NCBI GenBank assembly: GCA_016198885.1 | Contig: JACQHV010000080.1 | Location: 1-14,216, forward strand | Reading direction: 5' to 3' | DNA from: Gammaproteobacteria bacterium | Lineage (GTDB): Bacteria; Pseudomonadota; Gammaproteobacteria; Eutrophobiales; Eutrophobiaceae | DNA: 14,216 nucleotides | In this document: piece after piece, positions 1 to 7,180 of the stretch | Layout: the number at the start of each line of letters is the position of its first letter | Numbering within the stretch: the stretch's first letter is position 1 | Position numbers and translations under genes: made by a program | The notes under the pieces: generated by a model | Database searches by the model: none | Told to the model about the DNA's origin: nothing | The model's input: the letters and a program-made list of their open reading frames with translations, nothing else

Positions 1-248
1 AAAAACTCTGTAATATTGCTGCTGTCGACCTCGATGTTCATACGTTCATCGACCGTCAGCTGCGAACCCATTCTGCCAAGCAACTCCATTGTAGTTGTAA
101 TATCGTGCAGATGTGGCACATTACCTACTGTTACCGGCCCATCAGCAAGTATTGTTGAGGCGAGTATAGGTAATGCTGCATTTTTCGCGCCCGAAATACT
201 GATTTCTCCGGTGAGCGGGACACCACCTTTGATAATCAATTTATCCAT
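1..248 (-). CDS. murA: UDP-N-acetylglucosamine 1-carboxyvinyltransferase, N-terminal part (cut by window edge)
   Basis: This is the first 82 codons of MurA, which transfers enolpyruvate from PEP to UDP-GlcNAc in the first committed cytoplasmic step of peptidoglycan synthesis. The visible start MDKLIIKGGVPLTGEISISG is followed by AKNAALP, putting the substrate-binding Lys22-Asn23 pair at the same numbers as in the E. coli enzyme. The gene then leaves the window, so the catalytic Cys loop cannot be checked. The ATG lies 5 bases after the ibaG stop, so it is probably translated from the same message as ibaG and the mla genes. Its Shine-Dalgarno sequence is weak (AGAAAA). The ibaG-murA adjacency is classical for gammaproteobacteria. 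Identity is secure; only completeness is unknown. Confidence 0.95.
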   Translation of the reverse strand, partial: MDKLIIKGGVPLTGEISISGAKNAALPILASTILADGPVTVGNVPHLHDITTTMELLGRMGSQLTVDERMNIEVDSSNITEF

Positions 249-253
249 ATTTT

Positions 254-505
254 CTAGATCACGCGTAAACCTTTTTGTTCATCCCATTGTTCAGGTGTAT
301 AGGTCTGTAAAGACAATGCATGTATTTCCTTGCCTATTTTATTACCTAAAGTCCTGTAGACCATCTGGTGTTGTTGAAGCATTGTTTTGCCGGAAAAACC
401 CCCGCTCACAACGATAGCCTGGAAATGGGTGCCATCACCATCCACGGTGACTATTGATCCCGGTATTCCATTTTCGATCATCTTTTTAATTTCGTCGATC
501 TCCAT
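254..505 (-). CDS. ibaG: BolA-family protein IbaG (YrbA)
   Basis: A small cytoplasmic protein of 83 residues, nearly the same length as E. coli IbaG. It has the single BolA (class II KH-like) fold. Members of this family pair with monothiol glutaredoxins around a shared iron-sulfur cluster and have been linked to acid response. Visible family signs are the GDGTHFQAIVVS strand with His27, the segment MVYRTLGNKIGKEIHALSL with His62, and the ending TYTPEQW. The ATG is preceded at normal spacing by a good GGAG ribosome site, which fixes the start. It sits between mlaB and murA as in E. coli. The iron-sulfur role is family knowledge and not shown by the sequence. Confidence 0.93.
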   Translation of the reverse strand: MEIDEIKKMIENGIPGSIVTVDGDGTHFQAIVVSGGFSGKTMLQQHQMVYRTLGNKIGKEIHALSLQTYTPEQWDEQKGLRVI

Positions 506-542
506 TAATTTCTCCAGGCAATCATTAAATTAACCTTGATCA

Positions 543-564
543 ACAACACATTGAGGTATGTTGT
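543..564. other. Imperfect hairpin between mlaB and ibaG
   Basis: ACAACACA and TATGTTGT form an 8-base inverted repeat with one mismatch around a 6-base loop, in the 109-base gap between the mlaB stop and the ibaG start. No T-run follows on the minus strand, so it does not look like an intrinsic terminator. It could be an mRNA processing or stabilising structure, or chance. Confidence 0.3.
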
Positions 565-614
565 CTATATGAATCGAGGAGGTTCGTAAATAAATCCGGC
601 CAGGCTGTAGATAA

Positions 615-932
615 TCAACCTAACTGATTAATCAGGTGGTCCACACCACACAGTTTGGCAAGAGGTGTCATTTGAGCAGGAATATTTTGGAAACGGATAT
701 TGATATCATGCTTTCTACCCAGGCGAATCCATTCAATAATCAGGGCAAGACCGGCACTATCTATACGCGTAATTCTGCCCAGATCTATCGACTCCGGAAC
801 AGAACCTGAATCCTGAAAATACGTTAATGATTGCTGATAAATCTGCGTTACGGTCGTAAATATCAATTCACCGATTAATGTCCATCCTTTATCAGTATTG
901 GTTTCAAATTGTACAGGGTTACTGTGTTTCAT
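615..932 (-). CDS. mlaB: Phospholipid transport complex STAS-domain subunit MlaB
   Basis: MlaB is the small cytoplasmic STAS-domain subunit that binds the ATPase MlaF and stabilises the MlaFEDB inner-membrane complex. The 105-residue protein shows the STAS signature DLGRITRIDSAGLALI around residues 50-65. Ser59 lies where E. coli MlaB has the functionally important Thr of its RVDTAGL motif, so a hydroxyl residue is kept. The ATG at 932 overlaps the end of mlaC by 14 bases, which suggests coupled translation. A TTG nine bases upstream is in frame, but the ATG fits the family better. It is the last mla gene, and ibaG follows after 109 bases. Confidence 0.9.
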   Translation of the reverse strand: MKHSNPVQFETNTDKGWTLIGELIFTTVTQIYQQSLTYFQDSGSVPESIDLGRITRIDSAGLALIIEWIRLGRKHDINIRFQNIPAQMTPLAKLCGVDHLINQLG

Positions 933-1542
933 TAACCGCAAGTTTATTATTTTTATCTATCAGCTTGGTTATCAGGGCATCGATACCATTTTTACGAATT
1001 TCCGATGCAAATGAGCCGCGATAGGTAGAGACAAGACTGATACCATCAATTGCAATATCTACCACTTTCCACTCACCACCACTGACATGCAGGCTGTAAT
1101 TGATGGGAATTGCAGTAGAGGCAGATTGTGCTACTTCTGTTTTTACTACCACCAGGTTGGAGTCAGGATTACTTAGCACAGGAAAATACTTGATTTCATT
1201 ATCGGAGTATTCCAGCAATGCCTTGGCATACGTACGCACCAGCAAGGTACGAAACTGGTATGTGAATTGTTCCTTTTGCTCATCACTCGCATTACGCCAG
1301 TTTTGGCCCAGAACCCACTTAGACATACTGGTAAAATCGAAGTGAGGAATAATCAGTTCGTCCACCAAATCATAAATAAGCTCTGGATGAACGTTTAATT
1401 CTTCACGATCGGACTTTAACCGGGCTATGACCTGATCAGAGGTGGTTTTGACAATCTCTTCAGCAGTGGAAGTTCCCGCCAGGGCAAGTTCAAAGCCCAG
1501 CATCAGGCATAATAATAATGCAAATGGGTATTTTAAAAACAT
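919..1542 (-). CDS. mlaC: Periplasmic phospholipid carrier MlaC
   Basis: MlaC shuttles phospholipid between the outer-membrane MlaA complex and the inner-membrane MlaFEDB complex. The 207-residue protein starts with a clear Sec signal peptide, MFLKYPFALLLCLMLGFELALAG, with likely cleavage after about residue 22. The mature part has the MlaC/Tol2 features: an early LIIPHFDFTSMSKWVLGQNW segment, then FRTLLVRTYAKALLEY, and a C-terminal half with WKVVDIAIDGISLVSTYR. The length matches the family. The ATG has a strong GAGGA ribosome site. A 91-base gap separates it from mlaD, and its end overlaps mlaB. No MlaA gene is in the window. Confidence 0.94.
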   Translation of the reverse strand: MFLKYPFALLLCLMLGFELALAGTSTAEEIVKTTSDQVIARLKSDREELNVHPELIYDLVDELIIPHFDFTSMSKWVLGQNWRNASDEQKEQFTYQFRTLLVRTYAKALLEYSDNEIKYFPVLSNPDSNLVVVKTEVAQSASTAIPINYSLHVSGGEWKVVDIAIDGISLVSTYRGSFASEIRKNGIDALITKLIDKNNKLAVNETQ

Positions 1543-1633
1543 GGTATATCCTCAGCTCTTTTTTATCTTATCGACACTTACGGTTACAGCTCAGTTCAAT
1601 AAGCAGCAAAATTATATCAAATAACAATGCATT

Positions 1634-2113
1634 TCATAGATCACCTTCACTGTTTCCCTCTGCCTTGCTATACAAAAATTGACCAATAATCTGTTCCAAA
1701 ACAACGGCATCAGAGGTGATCTTGATTTCATCACCCTCTTTAAGATAAGTCTCCTCGCCACCTGGAGCCAGGCTGATATACTGCTCACCAAGCAATCCGG
1801 CCGTATATATGTTCGCAGAGGTGTCCCCCGGAATGTTATTAAAATCCTCATCTATTGTTAGTTCGGCAACAGCATCATAAGACTTTTCATCGATATAAAT
1901 ATTCGATACCCGGCCGATAACCACTCCGGCCATCTTGACGGGTGAACGTACTTTTAAACCCCCAATATTAAGAAATCGGGCTTTTATCACATAACCATCT
2001 TCACTGGTCAGGCTGCTGAGATTACTGACCTTCATTGACAACATCAGCAGCGCCGCCAGCCCGATGGCGATAAATATACCTACCACAGTCTCGATGAATT
2101 TTGATTGCAACAT
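1634..2113 (-). CDS. mlaD: Phospholipid transport MCE-domain protein MlaD
   Basis: MlaD is the membrane-anchored MCE protein that forms the periplasmic hexameric ring of MlaFEDB. Residues 9-27 are one hydrophobic N-terminal transmembrane segment. The MCE domain runs from about residue 40 to 117, with GLKVRSPVKMAGVVIGRV (52-69) and the pore-loop stretch YTAGLLGEQYISL (103-115), whose paired leucines 107-108 correspond to the lipid-channel leucines of E. coli MlaD. At 159 residues it is shorter than the E. coli protein (183), the difference lying in the C-terminal tail. A GGGAG ribosome site precedes the ATG. It begins 17 bases after mlaE. Confidence 0.94.
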   Translation of the reverse strand: MLQSKFIETVVGIFIAIGLAALLMLSMKVSNLSSLTSEDGYVIKARFLNIGGLKVRSPVKMAGVVIGRVSNIYIDEKSYDAVAELTIDEDFNNIPGDTSANIYTAGLLGEQYISLAPGGEETYLKEGDEIKITSDAVVLEQIIGQFLYSKAEGNSEGDL

Positions 2114-2130
2114 AATTTACTTCTCCCGGA

Positions 2131-2940
2131 TTACTTGTTAAACATCAGGGCGGTTAGTATGAAATCGAGCCCCAGTACTGCCAGACTGGAATTAACAACC
2201 GTCCGCGTTGTTGCCCGGCTGATGCCTTCCGACGTAGGTACCGTATCATATCCCTCAAAAACAGCAATCCAAGTTACCGCAATACCAAATACAAAGCTTT
2301 TTATTATACCGTTAAATATATCGTCACGTAGATCAACAGTATCTTGCATCTGTGACCAGAATGCGCCGTCATCGACACCAAGGAGTCCAACACCAACAAA
2401 ATAACCCCCCAATACACCCACAGCGCTAAACATGGCCGCCAATAATGGCATCGAGATTGTGCCCGCAAGAAAACGTGGTGCGACTATACGATGTAAGGGA
2501 TCGACTGCCATCATTTCCATAGCTGATAACTGTTCAGTTGTTTTCATCAGGCCGATTTCTGCCGTCAACGCTGATCCGGCACGGCCTGCAAATAATAAGG
2601 CAGCAACCACTGGTCCCAATTCTCTCACGAGTGATAACGCAACTAATACACCCAGCGATTCCTCGGCGCCAAAATCAACCAGGGTATTATAACCTTGCAG
2701 CCCCAGTACCATGCCCACAAACAATCCGGAGATGACAATGATAACAAACGACAACACGCCTACAGAAAAGATCTGAATAACTACGAGCTGCCAGCGTTGT
2801 AAAACATCCTTGAAACCCATCAGGACGTAAATCATAAAAACATGACCACGTCCAAGCCGCTCAAAAAAATCCAGACCATAGCGTCCCAGAGTTTGTAAAA
2901 CTTCAAGGGGAATCCTGCTCAACTGGCCAAGCTTAACCAT
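2131..2940 (-). CDS. mlaE: Phospholipid ABC transporter permease MlaE
   Basis: MlaE is the integral membrane permease of the MlaFEDB complex. The protein (269 residues from this start) shows the strongly conserved family stretches LGLQGY (about 79-84), ELGPVVAALLFAGRAGSALT (about 107-126) and EQLSAMEMMAVDP (136-148, the coupling region facing the ATPase). The C-terminal segment ISRATTRTVV..SLAVLGLDFILTALMF is also conserved. Several long hydrophobic stretches fit a multi-pass protein. Two ATGs lie close together (2946 and 2940), both overlapping the mlaF stop; I chose 2940 because GGGA sits at a usable distance. An upstream ATG at 3006 would add 22 residues inside mlaF and does not resemble the family. 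Confidence 0.94.
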   Translation of the reverse strand: MVKLGQLSRIPLEVLQTLGRYGLDFFERLGRGHVFMIYVLMGFKDVLQRWQLVVIQIFSVGVLSFVIIVISGLFVGMVLGLQGYNTLVDFGAEESLGVLVALSLVRELGPVVAALLFAGRAGSALTAEIGLMKTTEQLSAMEMMAVDPLHRIVAPRFLAGTISMPLLAAMFSAVGVLGGYFVGVGLLGVDDGAFWSQMQDTVDLRDDIFNGIIKSFVFGIAVTWIAVFEGYDTVPTSEGISRATTRTVVNSSLAVLGLDFILTALMFNK

Positions 2941-3778
2941 GGCCATTCCCGGACAACAATTCTTCGTCATAATCGGCGGCCGGGTAATGAAAAGGCACAG
3001 GTCCATCCGGTAACGCTTCCATAAATTGCCTGACCCATTTTGAATCCGATTGTTGCATCTCCTGAGGTGTGCCTCTTCCCACTATATGCCCTGCAGACAG
3101 GACATAAATAAAATCGGCAATCGAGGCACTCTCTGCAACATCATGGGACACAACAATACTTGTTATCCCCAGCGCCTCATTCATGCTCTTGATCAACCTG
3201 ATCAGCACACCCATTGATATCGGGTCCTGACCTGTAAATGGTTCATCGTACATTATCATCATGGGGTCAAGTGCTATCGCACGTGCCAGTGCCACACGCC
3301 GCGCCATCCCGCCGGACAGCTCGCTGGGCATTAAATGTCTCGCACCACGCAAACCGACTGCCTGCAACTTCATGATGACCAAATCATGAATCATTGAGTC
3401 TGGTAAATCAGTATGTTCACGCAACGGATAAGCAACATTGTCAAATACATTGAGATCAGTTAATAACGCGCCGGTCTGGAACAACATTCCCATGCGTTTA
3501 CGCAGCTTGAATAACGCCTTTCGGGAAAGATGATTTACCTGCAAGCCATCGACAGTGACGGTTCCGGCCTGGGGCCGCAATTGCCCCCCAATCAAACGTA
3601 AAAGAGTAGTCTTGCCGCAACCACTCGGCCCCATAATGGCAGTTATCTTGCCACGTTGTATATCGAGATTTACATTTTCGAAGATGACTCTGGTGCCACG
3701 CTTAAATGACATGCCCCGTATCTTAACCAGGATATCCTTGCTTTGAATTTCTTGATTATTCTGCATATCCCCAGCCAT
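2933..3778 (-). CDS. mlaF: Phospholipid ABC transporter ATP-binding protein MlaF
   Basis: MlaF is the cytoplasmic ATPase of the MlaFEDB system. From the ATG at 3778 it has 281 residues. Complete ABC motifs are visible: Walker A GPSGCGKTT (about 50-58), Q-loop MLFQTGAL, signature LSGGMARR (154-161), Walker B MIMYDEP (174-180) and the H-loop histidine in VVSHDV (212). The Mla-specific C-terminus DGPVPFHYPAADYDEELL is the part that in E. coli MlaF contacts the neighbouring subunit and MlaB. A second ATG at 3766 is equally possible. The in-frame TTG at 3823 is unlikely because it coincides with a candidate -35 box. It is first in the operon and overlaps mlaE. Confidence 0.94.
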   Translation of the reverse strand: MAGDMQNNQEIQSKDILVKIRGMSFKRGTRVIFENVNLDIQRGKITAIMGPSGCGKTTLLRLIGGQLRPQAGTVTVDGLQVNHLSRKALFKLRKRMGMLFQTGALLTDLNVFDNVAYPLREHTDLPDSMIHDLVIMKLQAVGLRGARHLMPSELSGGMARRVALARAIALDPMMIMYDEPFTGQDPISMGVLIRLIKSMNEALGITSIVVSHDVAESASIADFIYVLSAGHIVGRGTPQEMQQSDSKWVRQFMEALPDGPVPFHYPAADYDEELLSGNGHG

Positions 3779-3794
3779 AAATTTAAAGATAGCA

Positions 3795-3823
3795 ATTCTC
3801 CGCAAGTAATTTCGATGCGTCAA
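3795..3823 (-). promoter_or_regulatory. Candidate sigma70 promoter of the mla operon
   Basis: On the minus strand, TTGACG (3818-3823, five of six -35 consensus bases) is separated by exactly 17 bases from GAGAAT (3795-3800, four of six -10 bases). Transcription would begin about 10-15 bases before the mlaF ATG at 3778, giving a very short leader. No other good promoter is visible between mlaF and the divergent DUF4399 gene. The call rests on pattern alone. Confidence 0.45.
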
Positions 3824-3957
3824 CCCAAATACACAACCTGCTACCAGTTAAGCAGGACGATTTAATGAAATGTCCCATCTGATTATGAGGTCGATAGTTG
3901 AAATTTTATAAATATCTTGTACTAAACTTTTACAACAAGTGTGAAAAGAAAAATCAT

Positions 3958-4371
3958 ATGATAAAAGCACAAATATTGATTACCCTTTGTTCCATACTAT
4001 CACTTGATGTTTTGGCCGGAACACCCGCGCCCCTGAATGCTGAACTATATTTTATTACACCATCCAATGGCGATATTGTAAGCAGCCCGGTTACTGTTAA
4101 ATTCGGTCTTCGTAACATGGGCGTAGCCCCCGCTGGCGTGCAGGTCGAAAATACTGGCCACCATCACCTGTTAATAGATATAGATCTGCCTGCAATGAAT
4201 CAATCTGTGCCAAAAGATAACCAACACCTGCATTTTGGCAACGGTCAGACCGAGACTGAACTTGAGCTTGCGCCAGGCAAACACACACTGCAATTACTCC
4301 TGGGTGATTTCAGCCATGTACCTCATGTCCCGCCGCTTGTGTCTGATAAAATTACCGTTACAGTTGAATAG
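3958..4371 (+). CDS. Exported DUF4399-type protein of unknown function
   Basis: This 137-residue protein starts with a Sec signal peptide (MIKAQILITLCSILSLDVLA, cleavage near residue 20), so it should be periplasmic. The mature part resembles the DUF4399 family: ELYFITPSNGDIVSSPVTVKFGLRNMGVAPAG, then GHHHLLID (67-74), DNQHLHFGNGQTETELEL (87-104) and PGKHTLQLLLGDFSHVPH (106-123). The repeated histidines on predicted strands could suggest metal binding, but that is my inference. The ATG at 3958 was chosen because the signal peptide begins there; an in-frame TTG at 3898 would put charged residues ahead of it. A weak possible promoter is TTGAAA (3898) with TACTAA (3920). It is the only plus-strand protein gene here, and its last 14 bases overlap the end of purN. 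Confidence 0.8.
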   Translation: MIKAQILITLCSILSLDVLAGTPAPLNAELYFITPSNGDIVSSPVTVKFGLRNMGVAPAGVQVENTGHHHLLIDIDLPAMNQSVPKDNQHLHFGNGQTETELELAPGKHTLQLLLGDFSHVPHVPPLVSDKITVTVE

Positions 4372-4999
4372 CCTTATCAGGCAAACCAATCTCACCACTG
4401 ATTATCTTTCGTAATGTTTCAACATAAAGATTATGTTCAACTTCAAGAACACGGACAGCAAGTGTTACAGGGGTATCATTCTGCTCCACCGGCAAGGTGC
4501 GTTGCGCCAATATTACTCCTTCATCATATTCTTCACTGACAAGATGAACAGTTGCACCGGTTTCTTTCTCTCCTGCTGCAAGCACTGCCTCATGCACCTT
4601 CATGCCATACATTCCCCGGCCGCCGAATTTTGGCAGCAGTGACGGATGAATATTGATTATCCTGTTTTTAAATGAGTTCAATACTTTTGGTCCAATCTTT
4701 TGCATATATCCAGCCAGTATAACCAGATTAACATCGTGTCTCTGCAGTGTTTGAAGAATAACCAGATCAAGCGAACAGGGATCAGGATGTTTCTTGCGGC
4801 TCAGATGATATCCGGCAATTCCCGCAGACTGTGCGCGCTCTAAAGCTCCTGACGATGCATTATTACTGATAATAACAGTGGGTTTGGCGTTCAGACGGCC
4901 ATCACGGCAGGCATCAATAATCGCCTGCATATTGCTGCCACGCCCCGAGGCAAGAAACCCAAGATTAAGAGTAGTCACGTCAGTCAATAAATACGACAT
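4358..4999 (-). CDS. purN: Phosphoribosylglycinamide formyltransferase (folate-dependent)
   Basis: PurN transfers a formyl group from 10-formyl-tetrahydrofolate to GAR in purine synthesis. The catalytic trio is visible: Asn116 and His118 in INIHPSLLP, and Asp159 in EEYDEGVIL. The phosphate-binding GRGSN lies at 19-23. Compared with E. coli PurN, the loop after IHPSLLPK is five residues longer and reads FGGRGMYGMKVHEAVL, a form I associate with Bacteroidetes-like PurN enzymes. The ATG at 4999 lies 20 bases inside pdxB with a weak TGGA ribosome site. A GTG at 4978, just after the pdxB stop, is an alternative. It is not beside purM, its usual partner. Family identity is firm; subtype is from memory. 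Confidence 0.9.
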   Translation of the reverse strand: MSYLLTDVTTLNLGFLASGRGSNMQAIIDACRDGRLNAKPTVIISNNASSGALERAQSAGIAGYHLSRKKHPDPCSLDLVILQTLQRHDVNLVILAGYMQKIGPKVLNSFKNRIINIHPSLLPKFGGRGMYGMKVHEAVLAAGEKETGATVHLVSEEYDEGVILAQRTLPVEQNDTPVTLAVRVLEVEHNLYVETLRKIISGEIGLPDKAIQL

Positions 5000-6131
5000 T
5001 AAATCCAAGCAGCTTAAGCTTATGCGACAACGTATGCTTTCTTGGAGAAACATTGATTGTTGTCGCAGGGAATTCCCTGCGTACCGGATAATTTCTTCTC
5101 AGATCATCAAAATAATACCCTGATTGTTCTTCGCTGATCTCAAGTATTCTCCGTAATGCTGCGCTGTCACTCCGGACGTCATAATGGGCAAGCACTGCCA
5201 TTTGCATTGCGTCCGGATCACATACATCCTCTGCTATTTTTAAATCTTGTCTCCCAATACCAGAAATTTCAACACGCGGGCGGGGCAGCAATCCATGATT
5301 AAAAAATTTACCAGCTTCTTGATAGATCATATCTGTTGCTCGTATCTTACCATCAGTACTGTAACCCGCGATATGCGGCGTTCCAATATCAATGCGAGCA
5401 AGCAACTTTCGATCAATGTCTGGTTCATTCTCCCAAACATCAAGCACAACTGAAAAATCATCGTGAGATTTGAGAAATTTTTTGAGCAGGCTCTCATCGA
5501 TAACACCACCACGGGAAGTATTAATCAAAATACCCTGTGGATTTATTTTTGAAAGAAAACTTTCATTCACGAGTTGCCTTGTTGGATAAGGACCATTATC
5601 AGTTAATGGTACATGCATGGTTATGATATCTGCAGTCAGTGTTTCTTCCAGATCTCGATATATCGCATCACCGGTTTTATCTCTTAGTGGTGGATCATTC
5701 ACCATACATTTCACGCCAATTAAACGTAGTGACTCCAATAAACGTGATCCAACCTGTCCACATCCAATAATACCGACGACCTTATCCAGTAATTGAAAAT
5801 CCTTCTGATTGGCCAGAACGAACAAACTGCTTAAAACATATTCAACAACCGATTGTGCGTTACAGCCTGGGGCATATGCAAAACCGATTTGATGTTGTTT
5901 CAGATACTCGATATCGACATGATCAATACCGCTCGTTGCTGATGCCACAAACCTGACATTACTGCCGGATAACAGATCAGCATTGATCCGGGTAACAGAA
6001 CGTATCAGAAGAATATCCGCATCCCGTACCCGTTGTGGCGTAATTTCCCGCCCGCCACACAATATGATCTCGCCAAAATCTGAAAAGACCTGTTGAATAT
6101 ACGGAATTTGATGATCGGCGACGATTTTCAT
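4980..6131 (-). CDS. pdxB: Erythronate-4-phosphate dehydrogenase
   Basis: PdxB oxidises 4-phosphoerythronate in the DXP-independent route to pyridoxal phosphate. The 383-residue protein is close to the family length. The NAD-binding Rossmann motif VVGIIGCGQVGSRL spans 118-131. The catalytic triad of D-2-hydroxyacid dehydrogenases is present as Arg207 (NTSRGG), Glu236 (WENEP) and His253 (TPHIAGYS), each one residue off E. coli numbering. The C-terminal dimerisation domain follows from about residue 285. The ATG has almost no Shine-Dalgarno sequence (GGA directly against it). Its end overlaps purN by 20 bases, suggesting co-transcription. Eighty-one bases separate it from the secF stop, with no clear terminator, so read-through is possible. 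Confidence 0.94.
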   Translation of the reverse strand: MKIVADHQIPYIQQVFSDFGEIILCGGREITPQRVRDADILLIRSVTRINADLLSGSNVRFVASATSGIDHVDIEYLKQHQIGFAYAPGCNAQSVVEYVLSSLFVLANQKDFQLLDKVVGIIGCGQVGSRLLESLRLIGVKCMVNDPPLRDKTGDAIYRDLEETLTADIITMHVPLTDNGPYPTRQLVNESFLSKINPQGILINTSRGGVIDESLLKKFLKSHDDFSVVLDVWENEPDIDRKLLARIDIGTPHIAGYSTDGKIRATDMIYQEAGKFFNHGLLPRPRVEISGIGRQDLKIAEDVCDPDAMQMAVLAHYDVRSDSAALRRILEISEEQSGYYFDDLRRNYPVRREFPATTINVSPRKHTLSHKLKLLGFNVVFID

Positions 6132-6212
6132 TCCGAAATTTGCGGTATCGTGTTCGCCCTCTGCCGTGGATCGAAGCCAGGCGTTGAGGGAGTCAGCAGT
6201 CTGCGGTGTTCA

Positions 6213-7154
6213 CTAGAGGCGGTTAGGCAGGTCGGCACCCTCTTTTCTGACGGGTGCACGAACCAGATCACTGCGTGATACACCGAGCCACATAACGATC
6301 GGGCTCGCGACCAGTGCTGAAGAGTAGATCCCGAACAGGATCCCAATCGTCAACGCGAGTGCGAAGTAGTGCAGCGTTTCACCGCCAAAAAACAGCATCG
6401 ACAGTACCGCGAGCTGGGTGCTGCCATGGGTGATGATGGTGCGTGACAATGTACGGGTAATGGCATTATCAATTATCTTTGGCACGGACACCTCGCGCAT
6501 TTTGTGAAAGTTTTCCCGCACGCGATCGAACACAACCACCGATTCGTTGACTGAATAACCAAGGACCGCGAGCACTGCTGCAAGCACGCTGAGCGAAAAA
6601 TCCCATTGGAAGAAAGCGAAAAATCCGAGGATGATTACGACATCATGCAGGTTCGCGATGATCGCTGCTACTCCGAACTTCCATTCGAAGCGGAACCAGA
6701 GATAGAAGATGATCCCTATCGAAACAAAAATAAGCGCAAGACCGCCATTGTCCAGAAGTTCCTGACCGACCTGCGGGCCGACAAATTCAACCCTTCGAAT
6801 TTCCGCGCTGGGATCAACCTCTCGTAATGCAGTGCCAATAGTTTCGGAAAGTTTTGAACCTGCTTCATCTTGTCTGGCCGGCAGTCTGATGAGGACATCC
6901 ATCGAGGTTCCAAAATTCTGCACCGGTATGTCGCGATAGCCAAGCTTTGCTAGTATTTCACGCACCTGCGGCAAATTGGCGGGCTGGGCATAGTTTACCT
7001 CCATGAGCGTACCCCCGGTGAAATCGACGCCAAAGTTTAACCCCTTGATTGCCAGAAAAATCACTGCAAGGATAAACGTGATCAGCGAGATCACGTTAAA
7101 TATCAACGCGTGGCGCATGAATGGGATGTCTTTCCGGATCTTGAAGAATTCCAT
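6213..7154 (-). CDS. secF: Protein translocase accessory subunit SecF
   Basis: SecF pairs with SecD in the inner membrane and uses the proton gradient to help complete Sec-dependent export. The 313-residue protein has a first membrane segment at about 17-36, the SecF signature GVDFTGGT (42-49) at the start of its periplasmic domain, and a C-terminal membrane domain with AVLGYSVNESVVVFDRVREN, the conserved RND-like stretch. The ATG has a strong AGGAG site eight bases upstream and lies 26 bases after the secD stop. Hand-counted GC is about 50%, clearly above pdxB next to it (about 38%). Confidence 0.95.
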   Translation of the reverse strand: MEFFKIRKDIPFMRHALIFNVISLITFILAVIFLAIKGLNFGVDFTGGTLMEVNYAQPANLPQVREILAKLGYRDIPVQNFGTSMDVLIRLPARQDEAGSKLSETIGTALREVDPSAEIRRVEFVGPQVGQELLDNGGLALIFVSIGIIFYLWFRFEWKFGVAAIIANLHDVVIILGFFAFFQWDFSLSVLAAVLAVLGYSVNESVVVFDRVRENFHKMREVSVPKIIDNAITRTLSRTIITHGSTQLAVLSMLFFGGETLHYFALALTIGILFGIYSSALVASPIVMWLGVSRSDLVRAPVRKEGADLPNRL

Positions 7155-7180
7155 GATGCGCTCCTAACAGGTCACCGGAG

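Noticed and set aside
6132..6212. Possible terminator or small gene between secF and pdxB
   Set aside because: No stable stem followed by a T-run, and no open frame with family resemblance; only the raised GC content is notable.
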